The notes beneath the pieces were generated by a model. That model worked only from the letters and a program-made list of their open reading frames with translations, did not search any database and had not been told where the DNA came from. This document shows, one piece after another, positions 1 to 8,442 of a stretch of 64,000 nt of DNA. Source of the DNA: DASYTH01 sp045806965 (GTDB taxonomy: Bacteria; Actinomycetota; Actinomycetes; Mycobacteriales; Pseudonocardiaceae); NCBI GenBank assembly GCA_045806965.1, contig JBJMIG010000015.1, forward strand, positions 76,587 through 140,586, written 5' to 3'. Position 1 is the stretch's first letter; the number at the start of each line of letters is the position of its first letter. The position numbers were made by a program, and so were the translations under genes.

Positions 1-406
1 CCCCGTCCGGCGCGCTGACCACGGTGCCCACCCAGCGCTGCGGCGGGTCGTCGGCCAGCCGCAGCACCGGCGTGCCGGCCTTGAGCGCGCCGAGGTCCTC
101 CTGGTCGAGCGCCGGACCGGGTCGCCCGTCCACCGGCTGGCCCGCGGTGTCCAGCACGTGCACCCGGGTGCCGACCGGCCCGGTGTCCGGCACCTGCCCG
201 GCGGCCACCGCGGGCAGCACCCCGGCCAGGGTGGCGTTCAGCTCGGTGTCCGCCGAGCTGACCAGCAGCGGGCGCATCAGATTGCTGGTCAGCACGGCCA
301 GCGATACCAGCACGAGCAGGGTCACGGCGGTGGCCACGGCGGTGATCCGGAACCGCAGCGTCCGGCGCCACCACAGCGTGCGCGCCACGCCAGAGCGGAG
401 GCTCAC
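1..406 (-). CDS. Sensor histidine kinase, N-terminal part (cut by window edge)
   Basis: This is the N-terminal 135 residues of a membrane sensor kinase that runs off the left edge. It starts at a GTG whose last bases overlap the response regulator stop (GTGA), so the two are translationally coupled. The reading gives a basic N-terminus (LWWRRTLRFR), one long hydrophobic segment (about residues 23-45, rich in V/L/A) and the beginning of an extracytoplasmic sensor region. The HAMP, HisKA and HATPase domains lie outside the window, so the kinase assignment rests on the membrane topology and on the position directly after an OmpR-type regulator. The signal sensed is unknown. Confidence 0.8.
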   Translation of the reverse strand, partial: MSLRSGVARTLWWRRTLRFRITAVATAVTLLVLVSLAVLTSNLMRPLLVSSADTELNATLAGVLPAVAAGQVPDTGPVGTRVHVLDTAGQPVDGRPGPALDQEDLGALKAGTPVLRLADDPPQRWVGTVVSAPDG

Positions 407-1110
407 GGCTTGTCGAACACCGCGTCGATGTCGGCGTTCGAGGCGAGGTAGCCGTGCCCGCGCACGGTGCGCACGATCCCGCCGGCGCCGGCCAGGTCCA
501 GCTTGCGCCGCAGGTAGCCGACATAGACCTCGACGGCGTTGCGGGTGGCCGCCTGCTCGTCCCCCCAGACCGCCCGGAGCAGCTCGTCCTTGGTCACCAC
601 CGAGCCGGCCCGGCTGGCCAGCGCGTCGAGCACGGCGAACTCCCTCGGGCTCAGCGCCACCAGCTCACCGGCGAACCGGACCTCGCGGGCCGCCCGGTCG
701 ATCAGCAGCTCACCCAGCTTCAGCCTGCGGTCCCCGCCGGCCGAGGCGCTGCGCCGCAGCATCGCCCGCACCTGGGCCACCAGCACCACGAACGAGAACG
801 GCTTGACCAGGTAGCCGTCCGCGCCGAGGTCCAGCCCGTCGGCCTGGTCGACCTCGCCGTCCTTGGCCGAGACCAGCAGCACCGGGGTGCGTACGCCCTC
901 GGCTCGCAGCCGCTGGAGCACCCGGTAACCGGACAGTCCGGGCAGCATGATGTCCAGCACGATCACGTCGTAGGCGCCGGTCCTGGCCACCTCCAGCGCG
1001 CTCGGCCCGTCGGCGGCCACCACCACGTCCATGCCCTCCGCGGTGAGGCCCCGCTGCAGCGCCCGGCGAACGCCCAGCTCGTCGTCCACCACAAGCACCC
1101 GTGGTCTCAT
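403..1110 (-). CDS. OmpR/PhoB-family response regulator
   Basis: A receiver domain (about residues 1-115) is followed by a winged-helix DNA-binding domain (about 135-230). Visible receiver residues are the acidic pair D9/D10, the phospho-acceptor D53 in VLDIMLPGLSG and K103 in LVKPF. It forms an operon with the sensor kinase (4 bp overlap). The start chosen is the Met directly before RPRVLVVDDE; an in-frame ATG 12 bp upstream (1122) is possible and neither has a clear Shine-Dalgarno. It diverges from a secreted LolA-like gene. TCTCAG direct repeats lie between the two, so autoregulation and control of the neighbour are plausible (inference). Confidence 0.9.
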   Translation of the reverse strand: MRPRVLVVDDELGVRRALQRGLTAEGMDVVVAADGPSALEVARTGAYDVIVLDIMLPGLSGYRVLQRLRAEGVRTPVLLVSAKDGEVDQADGLDLGADGYLVKPFSFVVLVAQVRAMLRRSASAGGDRRLKLGELLIDRAAREVRFAGELVALSPREFAVLDALASRAGSVVTKDELLRAVWGDEQAATRNAVEVYVGYLRRKLDLAGAGGIVRTVRGHGYLASNADIDAVFDKP

Positions 1111-1132
1111 GGACGACAGCATGCCTCAGCAC

Positions 1133-1169
1133 GCTCTCAGCTCCGTGGTCGCTCTCAGCGCCATCTCAG
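1133..1169. promoter_or_regulatory. Direct repeats of TCTCAG between divergent genes
   Basis: GCTCTCAG occurs at 1133-1140 and again at 1151-1158, followed by CATCTCAG at 1162-1169, all in the same orientation. The repeats lie between the response regulator and the LolA-like gene. OmpR-family regulators bind short direct repeats, so this is a candidate operator for the adjacent regulator; only the repeat itself is observed. Confidence 0.4.
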
Positions 1170-1231
1170 TTGCCAGGGTGCACCCTTTGAGTTGTGGGGA
1201 ACATGGCAGACAACAACCGAGGGGATGTCGG

Positions 1232-2317
1232 ATGAACACGAAGAGGACGGCTCTCGCGGTCGGCGCGACCGGGACGGCGGCCGGGCTCGTCGGGCTGGTG
1301 CTCCTGGTCGCGCCGGCCGGCGCGGGCGAGGCACCGCCGAGTCTGCCCCCGATCGGGGCGCAGGAGCTGGTGCAGTCCGTTCTGAGCACGAAGCTGCCGG
1401 CGTTGTCCGGTTCGGTGCAGATCACGGAGAACATCGGCCTGCCGATCCCGATCCTGCCGACCGGCGGCACCGACGGGACCTCGGCGCGGGTCTACTCCGA
1501 CGGCACCGGCAAGGGCCGCATCTCGCTGGTCAAGCAGGCCTCGGAGACCACCATCGTCGAGGACGGCTCGACGGTCTGGATCTGGGACTCGAAGGACAAG
1601 TCGGTACGCAAGATTCCGCACGGCGCGGAGGCTCACAAGCAGGCCGCCGAGCAGCTGGCCGACCCGGCGAACGCGGCCCAGCAGCTGGTCAAGGCGATGC
1701 AGGAGGAGAGCACGGTGACCGTGGACGGCACCGCACGAGTCGCCGACCGCGCCGTCTACCAGCTGGTGCTCACCCCGAAGCCGTCCGAGAAGACGCTGCT
1801 CCGCGAGATCCGCGTGGCCATCGACTCGGAGCTGCGGGTGCCGCTTCGGCTCGAGGTGCTGGCCAACGGGCAGTCCGACCCGGCGCTGCGGATCGGGTTC
1901 ACCGAGTTCAAGCCGGGCAGCCAGGACCCGAGCCTGTTCCAGTTCACCCCGCCGCAGGGCGCCACGGTGACCGAGAGCACGCCGGGCCAGCGCGTCGACC
2001 CCAAGCAGGCGCATGACCTGATCAGCCAGCTCAACCCGCAGACCGTCGGCACCGGCTGGGACACCGTGCTGGTCGGCAAGCTCCCGGCGGGTGCGCTGCC
2101 AGGTGCGTCGGCGCCGGGCGGGACGGCCGGCAAGAACGGCCGGCCGGACGTGACCGGACTGCTGCGCACGTTCGCCAAGCAGGTCAGCGGGTCGTTCGGG
2201 ACCGGTTGGGTGGTCACCACCAAGGTCGGCTCGCTGCTGCTCACCGAGGACGGCCGGGCCGCCATCGGCGCGGTGCCGGAGCAGGTGCTGGTCGATGCCA
2301 TCGGACAGGTGAAGTGA
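1232..2317 (+). CDS. Secreted LolA/RseB-like (DUF2092-type) protein
   Basis: A 361-residue exported protein. The start at 1232 has a GAGGGG ribosome site 8 bp upstream and gives a signal peptide: basic MNTKR, then a long A/V/L/G-rich core to about residue 33 ending in APAGAG. The mature part resembles the actinobacterial LolA-like/DUF2092 beta-sheet fold (for example GRISLVKQASETTIVEDGS, then FTEFKPGSQDPSLFQF), used for lipid or lipoprotein binding. It precedes an ABC-2 exporter with which it appears to form an operon, and faces a two-component system. The family call is from sequence pattern only; the ligand is unknown. Confidence 0.7.
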   Translation: MNTKRTALAVGATGTAAGLVGLVLLVAPAGAGEAPPSLPPIGAQELVQSVLSTKLPALSGSVQITENIGLPIPILPTGGTDGTSARVYSDGTGKGRISLVKQASETTIVEDGSTVWIWDSKDKSVRKIPHGAEAHKQAAEQLADPANAAQQLVKAMQEESTVTVDGTARVADRAVYQLVLTPKPSEKTLLREIRVAIDSELRVPLRLEVLANGQSDPALRIGFTEFKPGSQDPSLFQFTPPQGATVTESTPGQRVDPKQAHDLISQLNPQTVGTGWDTVLVGKLPAGALPGASAPGGTAGKNGRPDVTGLLRTFAKQVSGSFGTGWVVTTKVGSLLLTEDGRAAIGAVPEQVLVDAIGQVK

Positions 2318-2352
2318 CGGCCTTGACGGGCTTCGACCGAGGGGGGAACGGG

Positions 2353-3366
2353 GTGGCCGCGAACGCGGTCACCCCGCCCGCCGTCCAGTTCGCCGCCCGG
2401 ACCGCCGGTCTGCGCAAGGTCTATCGGAGCACCGTCGCCGTGGACCACGTCGACCTCGAGGTGCCGCTCGGCGCGGTGCTCGGCATGTTGGGCCCCAACG
2501 GATCCGGCAAGACCACCACGATCCGGATGCTGCTCGGGCTGGTCACCCCGACCGCGGGCGAGGTCGAGCTGCTCGGCCAGCCGATGCCGGACGGCGCCGC
2601 GCGGGCGTTGCCCGAGGTGGGCGCACTCGTTGAGGCACCGGGGTTTCACCCGTTCCTGTCCGGCCGGGAGAACCTGCTGCGCTGCGCCGCGGCGGAGCCG
2701 TTGCTGGCCACCGGGGACATCCGCCGTGCGGTGGCCGACGCGTTGGAGCGGGTCGGCCTCGCCGGCGCGGCGCACCGGCGGTACCGGGCCTACTCGCTCG
2801 GCATGAAGCAGCGCATGGGGCTGGCCGCCGCGCTGCTGATCCCGCGCCGGTTCGTGGTGCTGGACGAGCCGACCAACGGTCTCGATCCGGCCGGCACCCG
2901 TGAGGTCCGGGCCGTGATCGCCGACCTGCACGCGGCCGGCACCACCGTGCTGGTCTCCTCGCACCTGCTCGCCGAGGTGGAGGCCACCTGCACGCATGTC
3001 GCGGTGCTGCACCGGGGGACGGTCGTGGCCCAGGGCGAGCTCGGCGAGCTGCTCGACGCCGGCAACAGCGGGCTGGAGGTGGTCACGCCGGACGCCACAG
3101 TCGCGGTGGAAGCGTTGCGAGACAAGCGGATACCGGCTCGGCCGACCCCGAACGGGCTGCGGGTGGACCTGACCGCGTCCAGCGCGCCCGAGGTGGTGCG
3201 GACGCTGGTGCTGGCCGGTGTCGCGGTGCACGAGGTGCGCCGGCAGCGCACCGGGCTGGAGGAGCTGTTCGCCCGGCTGACCGAGGCGGACCAGAACGGC
3301 GACGGCGGTCTGTCCGAAGTGGACGAATCGATCGCACCGGAGCTGACCGGGGAGTTGGCGCGATGA
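2353..3366 (+). CDS. ABC transporter ATP-binding protein
   Basis: The ATPase of an ABC-2-type exporter. Visible motifs are Walker A GPNGSGKTTT, a signature variant YSLGMKQRMGLA and Walker B FVVLDEPTNGLD, followed by the H-loop in VSSHL. The length and the C-terminal extension after the nucleotide-binding domain fit the DrrA/CcmA class. I chose GTG 2353 because of the GAGGGGGGAA just upstream; an in-frame GTG at 2314 overlaps the stop of the LolA-like gene (GTGA) and would add 13 residues. The stop overlaps the permease ATG (ATGA). The substrate is unknown; the LolA-like partner suggests envelope function. Confidence 0.9.
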   Translation: MAANAVTPPAVQFAARTAGLRKVYRSTVAVDHVDLEVPLGAVLGMLGPNGSGKTTTIRMLLGLVTPTAGEVELLGQPMPDGAARALPEVGALVEAPGFHPFLSGRENLLRCAAAEPLLATGDIRRAVADALERVGLAGAAHRRYRAYSLGMKQRMGLAAALLIPRRFVVLDEPTNGLDPAGTREVRAVIADLHAAGTTVLVSSHLLAEVEATCTHVAVLHRGTVVAQGELGELLDAGNSGLEVVTPDATVAVEALRDKRIPARPTPNGLRVDLTASSAPEVVRTLVLAGVAVHEVRRQRTGLEELFARLTEADQNGDGGLSEVDESIAPELTGELAR

Positions 3367-4280
3367 CCACGCTGAGTGCGACGACCACGACGACCACGAC
3401 GACCACGACGACCACGCCGGCCGGGTCCGGGGTCCGGGGCCGCAGGCATGCGCCGATCGGCCGCCTACTGCGTTCCGAGCTGCGGCTGGTGCTGCGCCGG
3501 CCGCGCTCGTTGATCGCCCTCGGGCTGCTGACCCTGGTGCCGGTGATCGCCGGTATCGGCATCGCGGTGGCCGCCAACTCCGCCCCGGGCGGCGGTGTGG
3601 ACGGCGCCGACGGGCCGGGCGCGCTCGCCGCCATCGTCAACGACAACGGCCTGGTGCTGCCGATCTTCGTGCTGTTCATGGCCTTGCAGATGTTGCTGCC
3701 GATGGTCGGCGCCATGTGGTCGGCGGACGCGCTCGCCGGCGAGGCCTCCACCGGCGCGCTGCGCAGCCTCCTGGTCGCCCCGGTCGGCCGGCTGCGGCTG
3801 CTGGGCGTGAAGGCGTTCGGGGTGGCCGTCGCGACGCTCATCGGGGTCGCGTTGCTGACCCTCAGCGGGGTGGTCTCCGGACTGCTCCTGCTCGGCGGCG
3901 ACGGGATGCTGACCATCTCCGGCAGCACGCTCGACTTCGGGCCGGCGCTCGGCCGGATCCTGCTGGCCGCGCTGCTGGTCTGGATTCAGGTGCTCGCGGT
4001 CGCCGCGGTGGCGCTGGCCATCTCCTCGGTCACCGAGCACCCGCTGGTCGTGATGGCCGTCGCGCTCGGCGGAATCATCGTGTTCGGCGTGCTCAACGCG
4101 ATCTCCGCGCTGGACTGGTTGCACCCGTACCTGATCACGCAGAGCTGGTTCTCCATGGTTGACGTCATGCGGGATCCGATGCCGACCGACAGCATCGTCG
4201 AAGGGGTGCTTCGTGCCCTGTGCTACATCGTGATCGGTGGATCGCTTGCGATGGCCCGGATGCTGACTAGGGACGGCTGA
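3363..4280 (+). CDS. ABC-2 type transporter permease with poly-threonine N-terminus
   Basis: A membrane partner of the preceding ATPase, 305 residues, with about six hydrophobic helices (near residues 50-75, 100-120, 145-175, 195-225, 235-255, 280-300), typical for ABC-2 permeases. The start overlaps the ATPase stop. The cytoplasmic N-terminus is unusual: a run of 12 threonines encoded by a tandem 9-bp repeat precedes a Gly/Arg-rich stretch and the first helix. The 3' end overlaps the convergent thiQ gene by 14 bp. Confidence 0.88.
   Translation: MTTLSATTTTTTTTTTTTPAGSGVRGRRHAPIGRLLRSELRLVLRRPRSLIALGLLTLVPVIAGIGIAVAANSAPGGGVDGADGPGALAAIVNDNGLVLPIFVLFMALQMLLPMVGAMWSADALAGEASTGALRSLLVAPVGRLRLLGVKAFGVAVATLIGVALLTLSGVVSGLLLLGGDGMLTISGSTLDFGPALGRILLAALLVWIQVLAVAAVALAISSVTEHPLVVMAVALGGIIVFGVLNAISALDWLHPYLITQSWFSMVDVMRDPMPTDSIVEGVLRALCYIVIGGSLAMARMLTRDG
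3381..3416. repeat. 9-bp microsatellite (ACGACCACG x4) coding poly-Thr
   Basis: Four perfect tandem copies of ACGACCACG lie inside the permease gene. Unit length is a multiple of three, so slippage would change the Thr run without shifting the frame. Confidence 0.85.
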
Positions 4281-5316
4281 GCACCGCCACCCCGTCCGGA
4301 TCGAGGGCCAGCCGAACGGGGTCGCCGGCGTCCGGGGCGTCGGCGATCCCGGCCACCGCGTCCACCGGCTCGGCCGCCCGCTCGCTCACCGTCTCCGACA
4401 CCGCCGGGTCCAGCCGCACCCGCAGCCGGACATGGTCACTGCGATGGACCCTGGCCAGCACCGTCCCGGCGAGCTCGCCGGACCCTTCCGCGCGCAACGC
4501 GTTCGGCCGCAGACCAAGCCGGGCCGGCCCGTCCGCCGCCCAGGGCAGCTCGAGCTTGCCGAGCGGGGTCTCCGCCAGTCCATTGCGGATGGTCGCGTCC
4601 AAGAAGGCGGTACAGCCGAGAAAGCGCGCCGCCGGCTCGTCCACCGGCGCCCGCCACACCTGCTCAGGGCGGCCGACCTGATGGATCTTCCCGCGGCGCA
4701 TCAGGGCCACCCGGTCGGCCAGGGTGAACGCCTCGTCGTGGTCGTGCGTCACCACCAACGCCGTGGTACCGGACACCCTCAACACCCGGGCCAGATCCAG
4801 TGCGAGCTGCTCACGCAGTGCCCGGTCCAAAGCGGACAGTGGTTCGTCCAGCAGTAGCAGCCGAGGTCGCGGGGCCAGCGCCCTGGCCAGCGCCACCCGT
4901 TGCTGCTCACCACCGGAGAGCTGGTCGGCGCGCCGACCCGCGTAGCCGGCCAACCCGAGCAACCCGAGCAACTCCCCGGTCCGCTCGGCGCGGTCCGCCC
5001 GGCCCACCCCACGCATCCGCAGCCCGAAGCCGATGTTGCCGGCCACGTCGCGATGCGGAAACAGTTGCCCGTCCTGGAAGACCAGCCCGAACCCGCGACG
5101 GTGCACCGGAACCCCGGCGAGGTCGGCACCATCCCAGCAGATCCGGCCGGCGACCGGCCGCTCCAGCCCGGCCACCGCGCGCAGCAGCGTCGACTTCCCG
5201 CAGCCGGACGGGCCGAGCAGCGCGACCACCTCGCCGTCGGGCACCTCGATGTCCACCTCGTCGACCGCGTGCGTCCGTCCATACCAGACAGACAACCGGT
5301 GTACCGAAAGGCCCAT
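4267..5316 (-). CDS. thiQ: Thiamine ABC transporter ATP-binding protein (ThiQ-like)
   Basis: The ATPase of a thiamine/TPP importer of the Fe3+/thiamine/spermidine family. Visible motifs are Walker A LLGPSGCGKSTLL, signature LSGGEQQRVALARAL, Walker B LLLLDEPLSALD and the H-loop VVTHDHDE. About 130 further residues form the TOBE-like C-terminal domain. The ATG overlaps the thiP stop by one base (TGATG). The specificity follows from the operon: TPP riboswitch, binding lipoprotein, two-domain permease, ATPase. At 349 residues it is longer than E. coli ThiQ and closer to FbpC/PotA in build; without the riboswitch an iron importer would be the alternative. Confidence 0.85.
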   Translation of the reverse strand: MGLSVHRLSVWYGRTHAVDEVDIEVPDGEVVALLGPSGCGKSTLLRAVAGLERPVAGRICWDGADLAGVPVHRRGFGLVFQDGQLFPHRDVAGNIGFGLRMRGVGRADRAERTGELLGLLGLAGYAGRRADQLSGGEQQRVALARALAPRPRLLLLDEPLSALDRALREQLALDLARVLRVSGTTALVVTHDHDEAFTLADRVALMRRGKIHQVGRPEQVWRAPVDEPAARFLGCTAFLDATIRNGLAETPLGKLELPWAADGPARLGLRPNALRAEGSGELAGTVLARVHRSDHVRLRVRLDPAVSETVSERAAEPVDAVAGIADAPDAGDPVRLALDPDGVAVLSRP

Positions 5317-6926
5317 CAGAACTCCCCAACGGCGCCCAGCCGCAGCCGTTCCACCAGCCACACGGCCGCGATTGTGACCAGCATGAGCAGCGTGCACGCG
5401 GCGTAGGCCATCTGGTTGTTCAACTCGCCCGGCCGGGAGATCAACCGGCCGATCGCCACCGGCAGCGTGGCGGTGTCCGGGCGGGCCAGGAAGCTGGTGG
5501 CGCCGAACTCGCCGAGTGCGACCACGTAACCGAACGCGGCGGCGCCGAGCAGCGAGCGCCCGGCCAGCGGCAGGTCCACCTCGCGCCAGACCCGCAGCGG
5601 CCCGGCGCCGAGCGTGGCCGCGGCCTGGCGCAGCCGCTCGTCGATGGAGCGCAGCACCGGTAACACCATTCGGATCACCAGTGGGGTGACCACAAGCGCC
5701 TGGGCGAGCGGCACCAGCGCGGCCGAGGTCCGCAGGTCGCCGGGCAACTTGTCCAGGGTGATCAGGTAGCCGAACCCGACGGTCACCGCGGACACCCCGA
5801 GCGGCAGCATCAGCGCGGCGTCCATCGTCTCGACCACGCCCCGGCGCACCCGGCCGCGGCCGAGCGCCACCAGCACCACCGCGGCGAGCACCCCGAGCGT
5901 GACGGCGAGCACGGTGGCGTCCGTGGCGGCCCGGATCGAGTTGGCCGCGGCATCCACCCCGGACACCTGCAGGGTGCCGGGAAACCCGGTGCCGGCCAGG
6001 GCGCGGTAGCCGTCCAGCCGCCAACCGTGCGATGTGGCCACCGAGCGCAGGGCGAGCACCACGACCGGAACCAGAAGCAGCGCGACCACGCCGGCCGCCA
6101 GCGCCACCACGAACCACTCGGCACCGCTGGGCCGCCGAGCGGTCTGCTGCCGGCCGCTCAGCCGCAGCGCCGTCTCCCGCCGGCGCCTGGCCACCGCGCC
6201 GACGCACAGCGCCGCCACCACCGCGGTGAGTTGGAGCAACGACAGCGCCGCCGCGCCGGACAGGTCGAGCAGCTCGACCGTGCGGAGGTAGATCTCGGTC
6301 TCCAGGGTGCGCCTGCTGCCTCCGCCGAGCACCAGCACCACCCCGAAGCTGGTGGCACAGAACAGGAACACCACCGCGGCCGCGGAGCCGATGGCGGGCG
6401 CCAGCGCGGGCAGCGTGACGGCGGTGAACGTGCGCAGCCTGGACGCGCCGAGCGACCGGGCCGCGTCCTCGGCGCGTCTGTCCACATGCGACCACAAACC
6501 ACCCACGGTCCGCGCGACCACGGCCACGTTGAAGAACGCGTTCGCCAGCACGATGGCGAACACCCCGCCGTCCGGGATCAGCGCCCGGAAGGCCAGCCCA
6601 ACCACCACCGTCGGCAGCACGAACGGGACCAGCACCGCTACCCGCACGAAGCCGAGCCCGGGCACCCGGCACCGGGCCAACAGGTAGGCCACCGGCAACC
6701 CGGCCAGCACGGCTACCGCCGTGGCGGCCGCGGCCTGTCCGACGGTGAACGCGACCAACCGCCAGGTGTCCGCACTGCCGAGCACGTCGAGCAGCCCGGC
6801 GGTGAGCCCGCGGGACAGGATCGCGAGCACCGGCCAGCAGAAGAACACCGCGAGAAAGCCGAGTGGCACCAGCGCGGCGGCCAGCAGCGCGCCGGCCGGG
6901 GCTAACCGCGCACTACCGAGCGCCAC
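5316..6926 (-). CDS. thiP: Thiamine ABC transporter permease (ThiP-like, fused two-domain)
   Basis: A large permease of 536 residues made of two homologous BPD_transp_1 halves, each with about six membrane helices, the architecture of ThiP and FbpB. EAA-loop-like segments are visible in each half (EDAARSLGASRLRTF in the first; RQAAATLGAGPLRVW in the second). The start is set at GTG 6926, which overlaps the end of thiB; GTG 6938 is an alternative and no strong ribosome site is seen, consistent with coupling to thiB. It is followed by thiQ with a one-base overlap. Substrate inferred from the upstream TPP riboswitch. Confidence 0.85.
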   Translation of the reverse strand: MALGSARLAPAGALLAAALVPLGFLAVFFCWPVLAILSRGLTAGLLDVLGSADTWRLVAFTVGQAAAATAVAVLAGLPVAYLLARCRVPGLGFVRVAVLVPFVLPTVVVGLAFRALIPDGGVFAIVLANAFFNVAVVARTVGGLWSHVDRRAEDAARSLGASRLRTFTAVTLPALAPAIGSAAAVVFLFCATSFGVVLVLGGGSRRTLETEIYLRTVELLDLSGAAALSLLQLTAVVAALCVGAVARRRRETALRLSGRQQTARRPSGAEWFVVALAAGVVALLLVPVVVLALRSVATSHGWRLDGYRALAGTGFPGTLQVSGVDAAANSIRAATDATVLAVTLGVLAAVVLVALGRGRVRRGVVETMDAALMLPLGVSAVTVGFGYLITLDKLPGDLRTSAALVPLAQALVVTPLVIRMVLPVLRSIDERLRQAAATLGAGPLRVWREVDLPLAGRSLLGAAAFGYVVALGEFGATSFLARPDTATLPVAIGRLISRPGELNNQMAYAACTLLMLVTIAAVWLVERLRLGAVGEF

Positions 6927-7942
6927 CGGTTGATCCACTGCTCGCGGTTGGCGTCGATGTCGGCGGCCGGGAGCGTGCCGGGGTTGCTCGGCTGGAGCAC
7001 CACACCCTGCCAGGCGGCCGGCAGCGGCGCGTCCTCGCGCGCCGGGTAGACGAACATCTGTTCCGCCACGTTGGACTGGAACTGTTGAGACAGCAGGAAG
7101 TCCACGACCTTCTTGGCGTCGTCCTGGTGTGCCGCGTGGTTGAGCACGCCGACGTACTCCACCTGCCGGAAGCAGGTGGCCAGCAGCGCCTTGGTGCGTG
7201 GCTTGCCGTCCTGGCCGACCTCGGCGGCCGGTGAGGAGGAGTAGGAGACCACCAGCGGCCTCGGTCCCTTGCCCGTCGAGCCGGAGAAGTCCTGGGTGTA
7301 CGCCTCCTCCCACCCGCTGTCCACCTTGAGCCCGTTGGCCTTCAGCTTCGCCCAGTAGTCCGGCCAGCCGGCACCGAAGTGCGCCACGGTGCCGAGCAGG
7401 AACGCCAGGCCGGGGGAGGACGTGGCCGGGTCCTCGACCACGAGCAGGTCCTTGAACTTGGGGTCGGCCAGGTCCTCGTAGGTCACCGGCTCGGCCACCT
7501 TCTTCGCGGCCAGCGCGGCCGGGTCGACGTTGAGACACACGTCACCGACGTCCACCGCGGTGAGCCGGTCGGTGTCGTCGACCGCGTAACGCCTCGGTCC
7601 CTTGTCCGCCTCCGCGCTGTGGTACTTGGTGAACACGTCCTCTTTCAGGGCGCGCGACGCGAAGGTGTTGTCGACCCCGAAGGCCACGTCGCCGAGCGGA
7701 CTGGCCTTGCTCAGCACGAGTTGGTTGGTGAGCGCGCCCGCGTCCCCGGTCTTCCGTACGTCGATCTTGATCCCGGAGCTCGACCGAAACGCGTCGAGCA
7801 CCTCCTGCTTCATGGTGAACGAGTCGTGGGTGACCAGCACCACGGTGCGCTCACCCGGCTTGTCGCCACCTCCACCGGACACCGAGCAGCCGGCTAACAG
7901 CACCGAAGCGGCACCGGCGGCGAGCAGTCGCATCACGTTCAT
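6902..7942 (-). CDS. thiB: Thiamine-binding lipoprotein (ThiB-like)
   Basis: A periplasmic-type substrate-binding lipoprotein, 346 residues. The signal peptide ends in the lipobox LLAGC with the lipidated Cys at residue 19, then a Gly-rich linker. The mature part looks like the thiamine/Fe-binding type 2 family (VVLVTHDSFTMKQEVLDAF near the start; the D/E-rich AVDDTDRLTAVDVGDVCLN segment; WEEAYTQDF). A strong ribosome site (GGAGGAAGG) lies 6-8 bp before the ATG and directly after the TPP riboswitch core, so initiation could be controlled by TPP. First gene of thiB-thiP-thiQ. Confidence 0.9.
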   Translation of the reverse strand: MNVMRLLAAGAASVLLAGCSVSGGGGDKPGERTVVLVTHDSFTMKQEVLDAFRSSSGIKIDVRKTGDAGALTNQLVLSKASPLGDVAFGVDNTFASRALKEDVFTKYHSAEADKGPRRYAVDDTDRLTAVDVGDVCLNVDPAALAAKKVAEPVTYEDLADPKFKDLLVVEDPATSSPGLAFLLGTVAHFGAGWPDYWAKLKANGLKVDSGWEEAYTQDFSGSTGKGPRPLVVSYSSSPAAEVGQDGKPRTKALLATCFRQVEYVGVLNHAAHQDDAKKVVDFLLSQQFQSNVAEQMFVYPAREDAPLPAAWQGVVLQPSNPGTLPAADIDANREQWINRWRSVVRG

Positions 7943-7951
7943 CGCGTTCCT

Positions 7952-8044
7952 TCCTCCCTGCGCCGGAATGACCCGGATCAGGTTCAGACGGTCGAGGGCT
8001 GCGAGCCCTCCTCTCAGCCCGGCGCGGCACCGGACTCCCGTGGT
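7952..8044 (-). promoter_or_regulatory. TPP riboswitch (THI element) upstream of thiB
   Basis: Read on the minus strand, the leader contains the conserved THI-box blocks in order: ACGGGAGTCCGG, then CCGGGCTGAGAGGAGGGC with its GCCC partner, GACCGTCTGAACCTGATCC, GGGTCATTCCGGCGCAGGGA. These match the CUGAGA and ACCUGAUC hallmarks of the thiamin pyrophosphate aptamer. The ribosome site of thiB begins immediately after the last block; no terminator-like stem with a U tract is seen, so translational control is likely (inference). Confidence 0.93.
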
Positions 8045-8095
8045 GTCGCCGATGCTACGCGTGCATCCGCGATCAAGAGCGGCCACCATAGACGT

Positions 8096-8401
8096 ATGCC
8101 GGAACTGCTGAGCGACGAGGACCTGGGCAAGGCTCTTGGTGGGCTGCCCAACTGGAGCCGGAACGAGGGCGCGCTGGTTCGCACCGTCGAGCTGGCCAAC
8201 TTCCCGCAGGCGATCCAGGTGGTGAACCGGGTCGCGGAGATCGCCGAGAGCGACAACCACCATCCGGACATCGACATCCGGTGGCGCACGCTGACGTTGC
8301 GGTGCTCAACCCACTCCGCCGGCGGCATCACCGCGCTTGACGTGACGCTGGCCGAGGAGATCGACGAGGTGATCGAGGTGATCGCCACGCCGCCGGACTA
8401 A
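8096..8401 (+). CDS. phhB: 4a-hydroxytetrahydrobiopterin dehydratase (PCD/DCoH family)
   Basis: A 101-residue pterin-4a-carbinolamine dehydratase, the usual size for the family. The catalytic histidine motif NHHPDIDI is present, followed by a conserved strand with WRTLTLRCSTHSAGG and a C-terminal helix. The enzyme dehydrates 4a-hydroxypterin to regenerate the cofactor of aromatic amino acid hydroxylases; in bacteria without such a hydroxylase nearby, as here, the role may differ. It diverges from the thiamine operon; the ATG lies about 50 bp from the 5' end of the riboswitch. There is no clear ribosome site. Confidence 0.92.
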   Translation: MPELLSDEDLGKALGGLPNWSRNEGALVRTVELANFPQAIQVVNRVAEIAESDNHHPDIDIRWRTLTLRCSTHSAGGITALDVTLAEEIDEVIEVIATPPD

Positions 8402-8428
8402 TCGGTATCTGCGCGAACCCGGTTCGGC

Positions 8429-8434
8429 TAACGT
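8429..8434 (+). promoter_or_regulatory. -10 element TAACGT for a leaderless NIPSNAP mRNA
   Basis: TAACGT ends 8 bp before the ATG at 8443, and there is no purine-rich ribosome site. This spacing is typical of leaderless actinobacterial genes, where transcription starts at the start codon. Confidence 0.45.
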
Positions 8435-8442
8435 CTGCGGCC

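Noticed and set aside
454..2016. Long plus-strand frame opposite the response regulator and across the promoter
   Set aside because: It is antisense to a clear receiver/winged-helix gene and then out of frame with the LolA-like gene.
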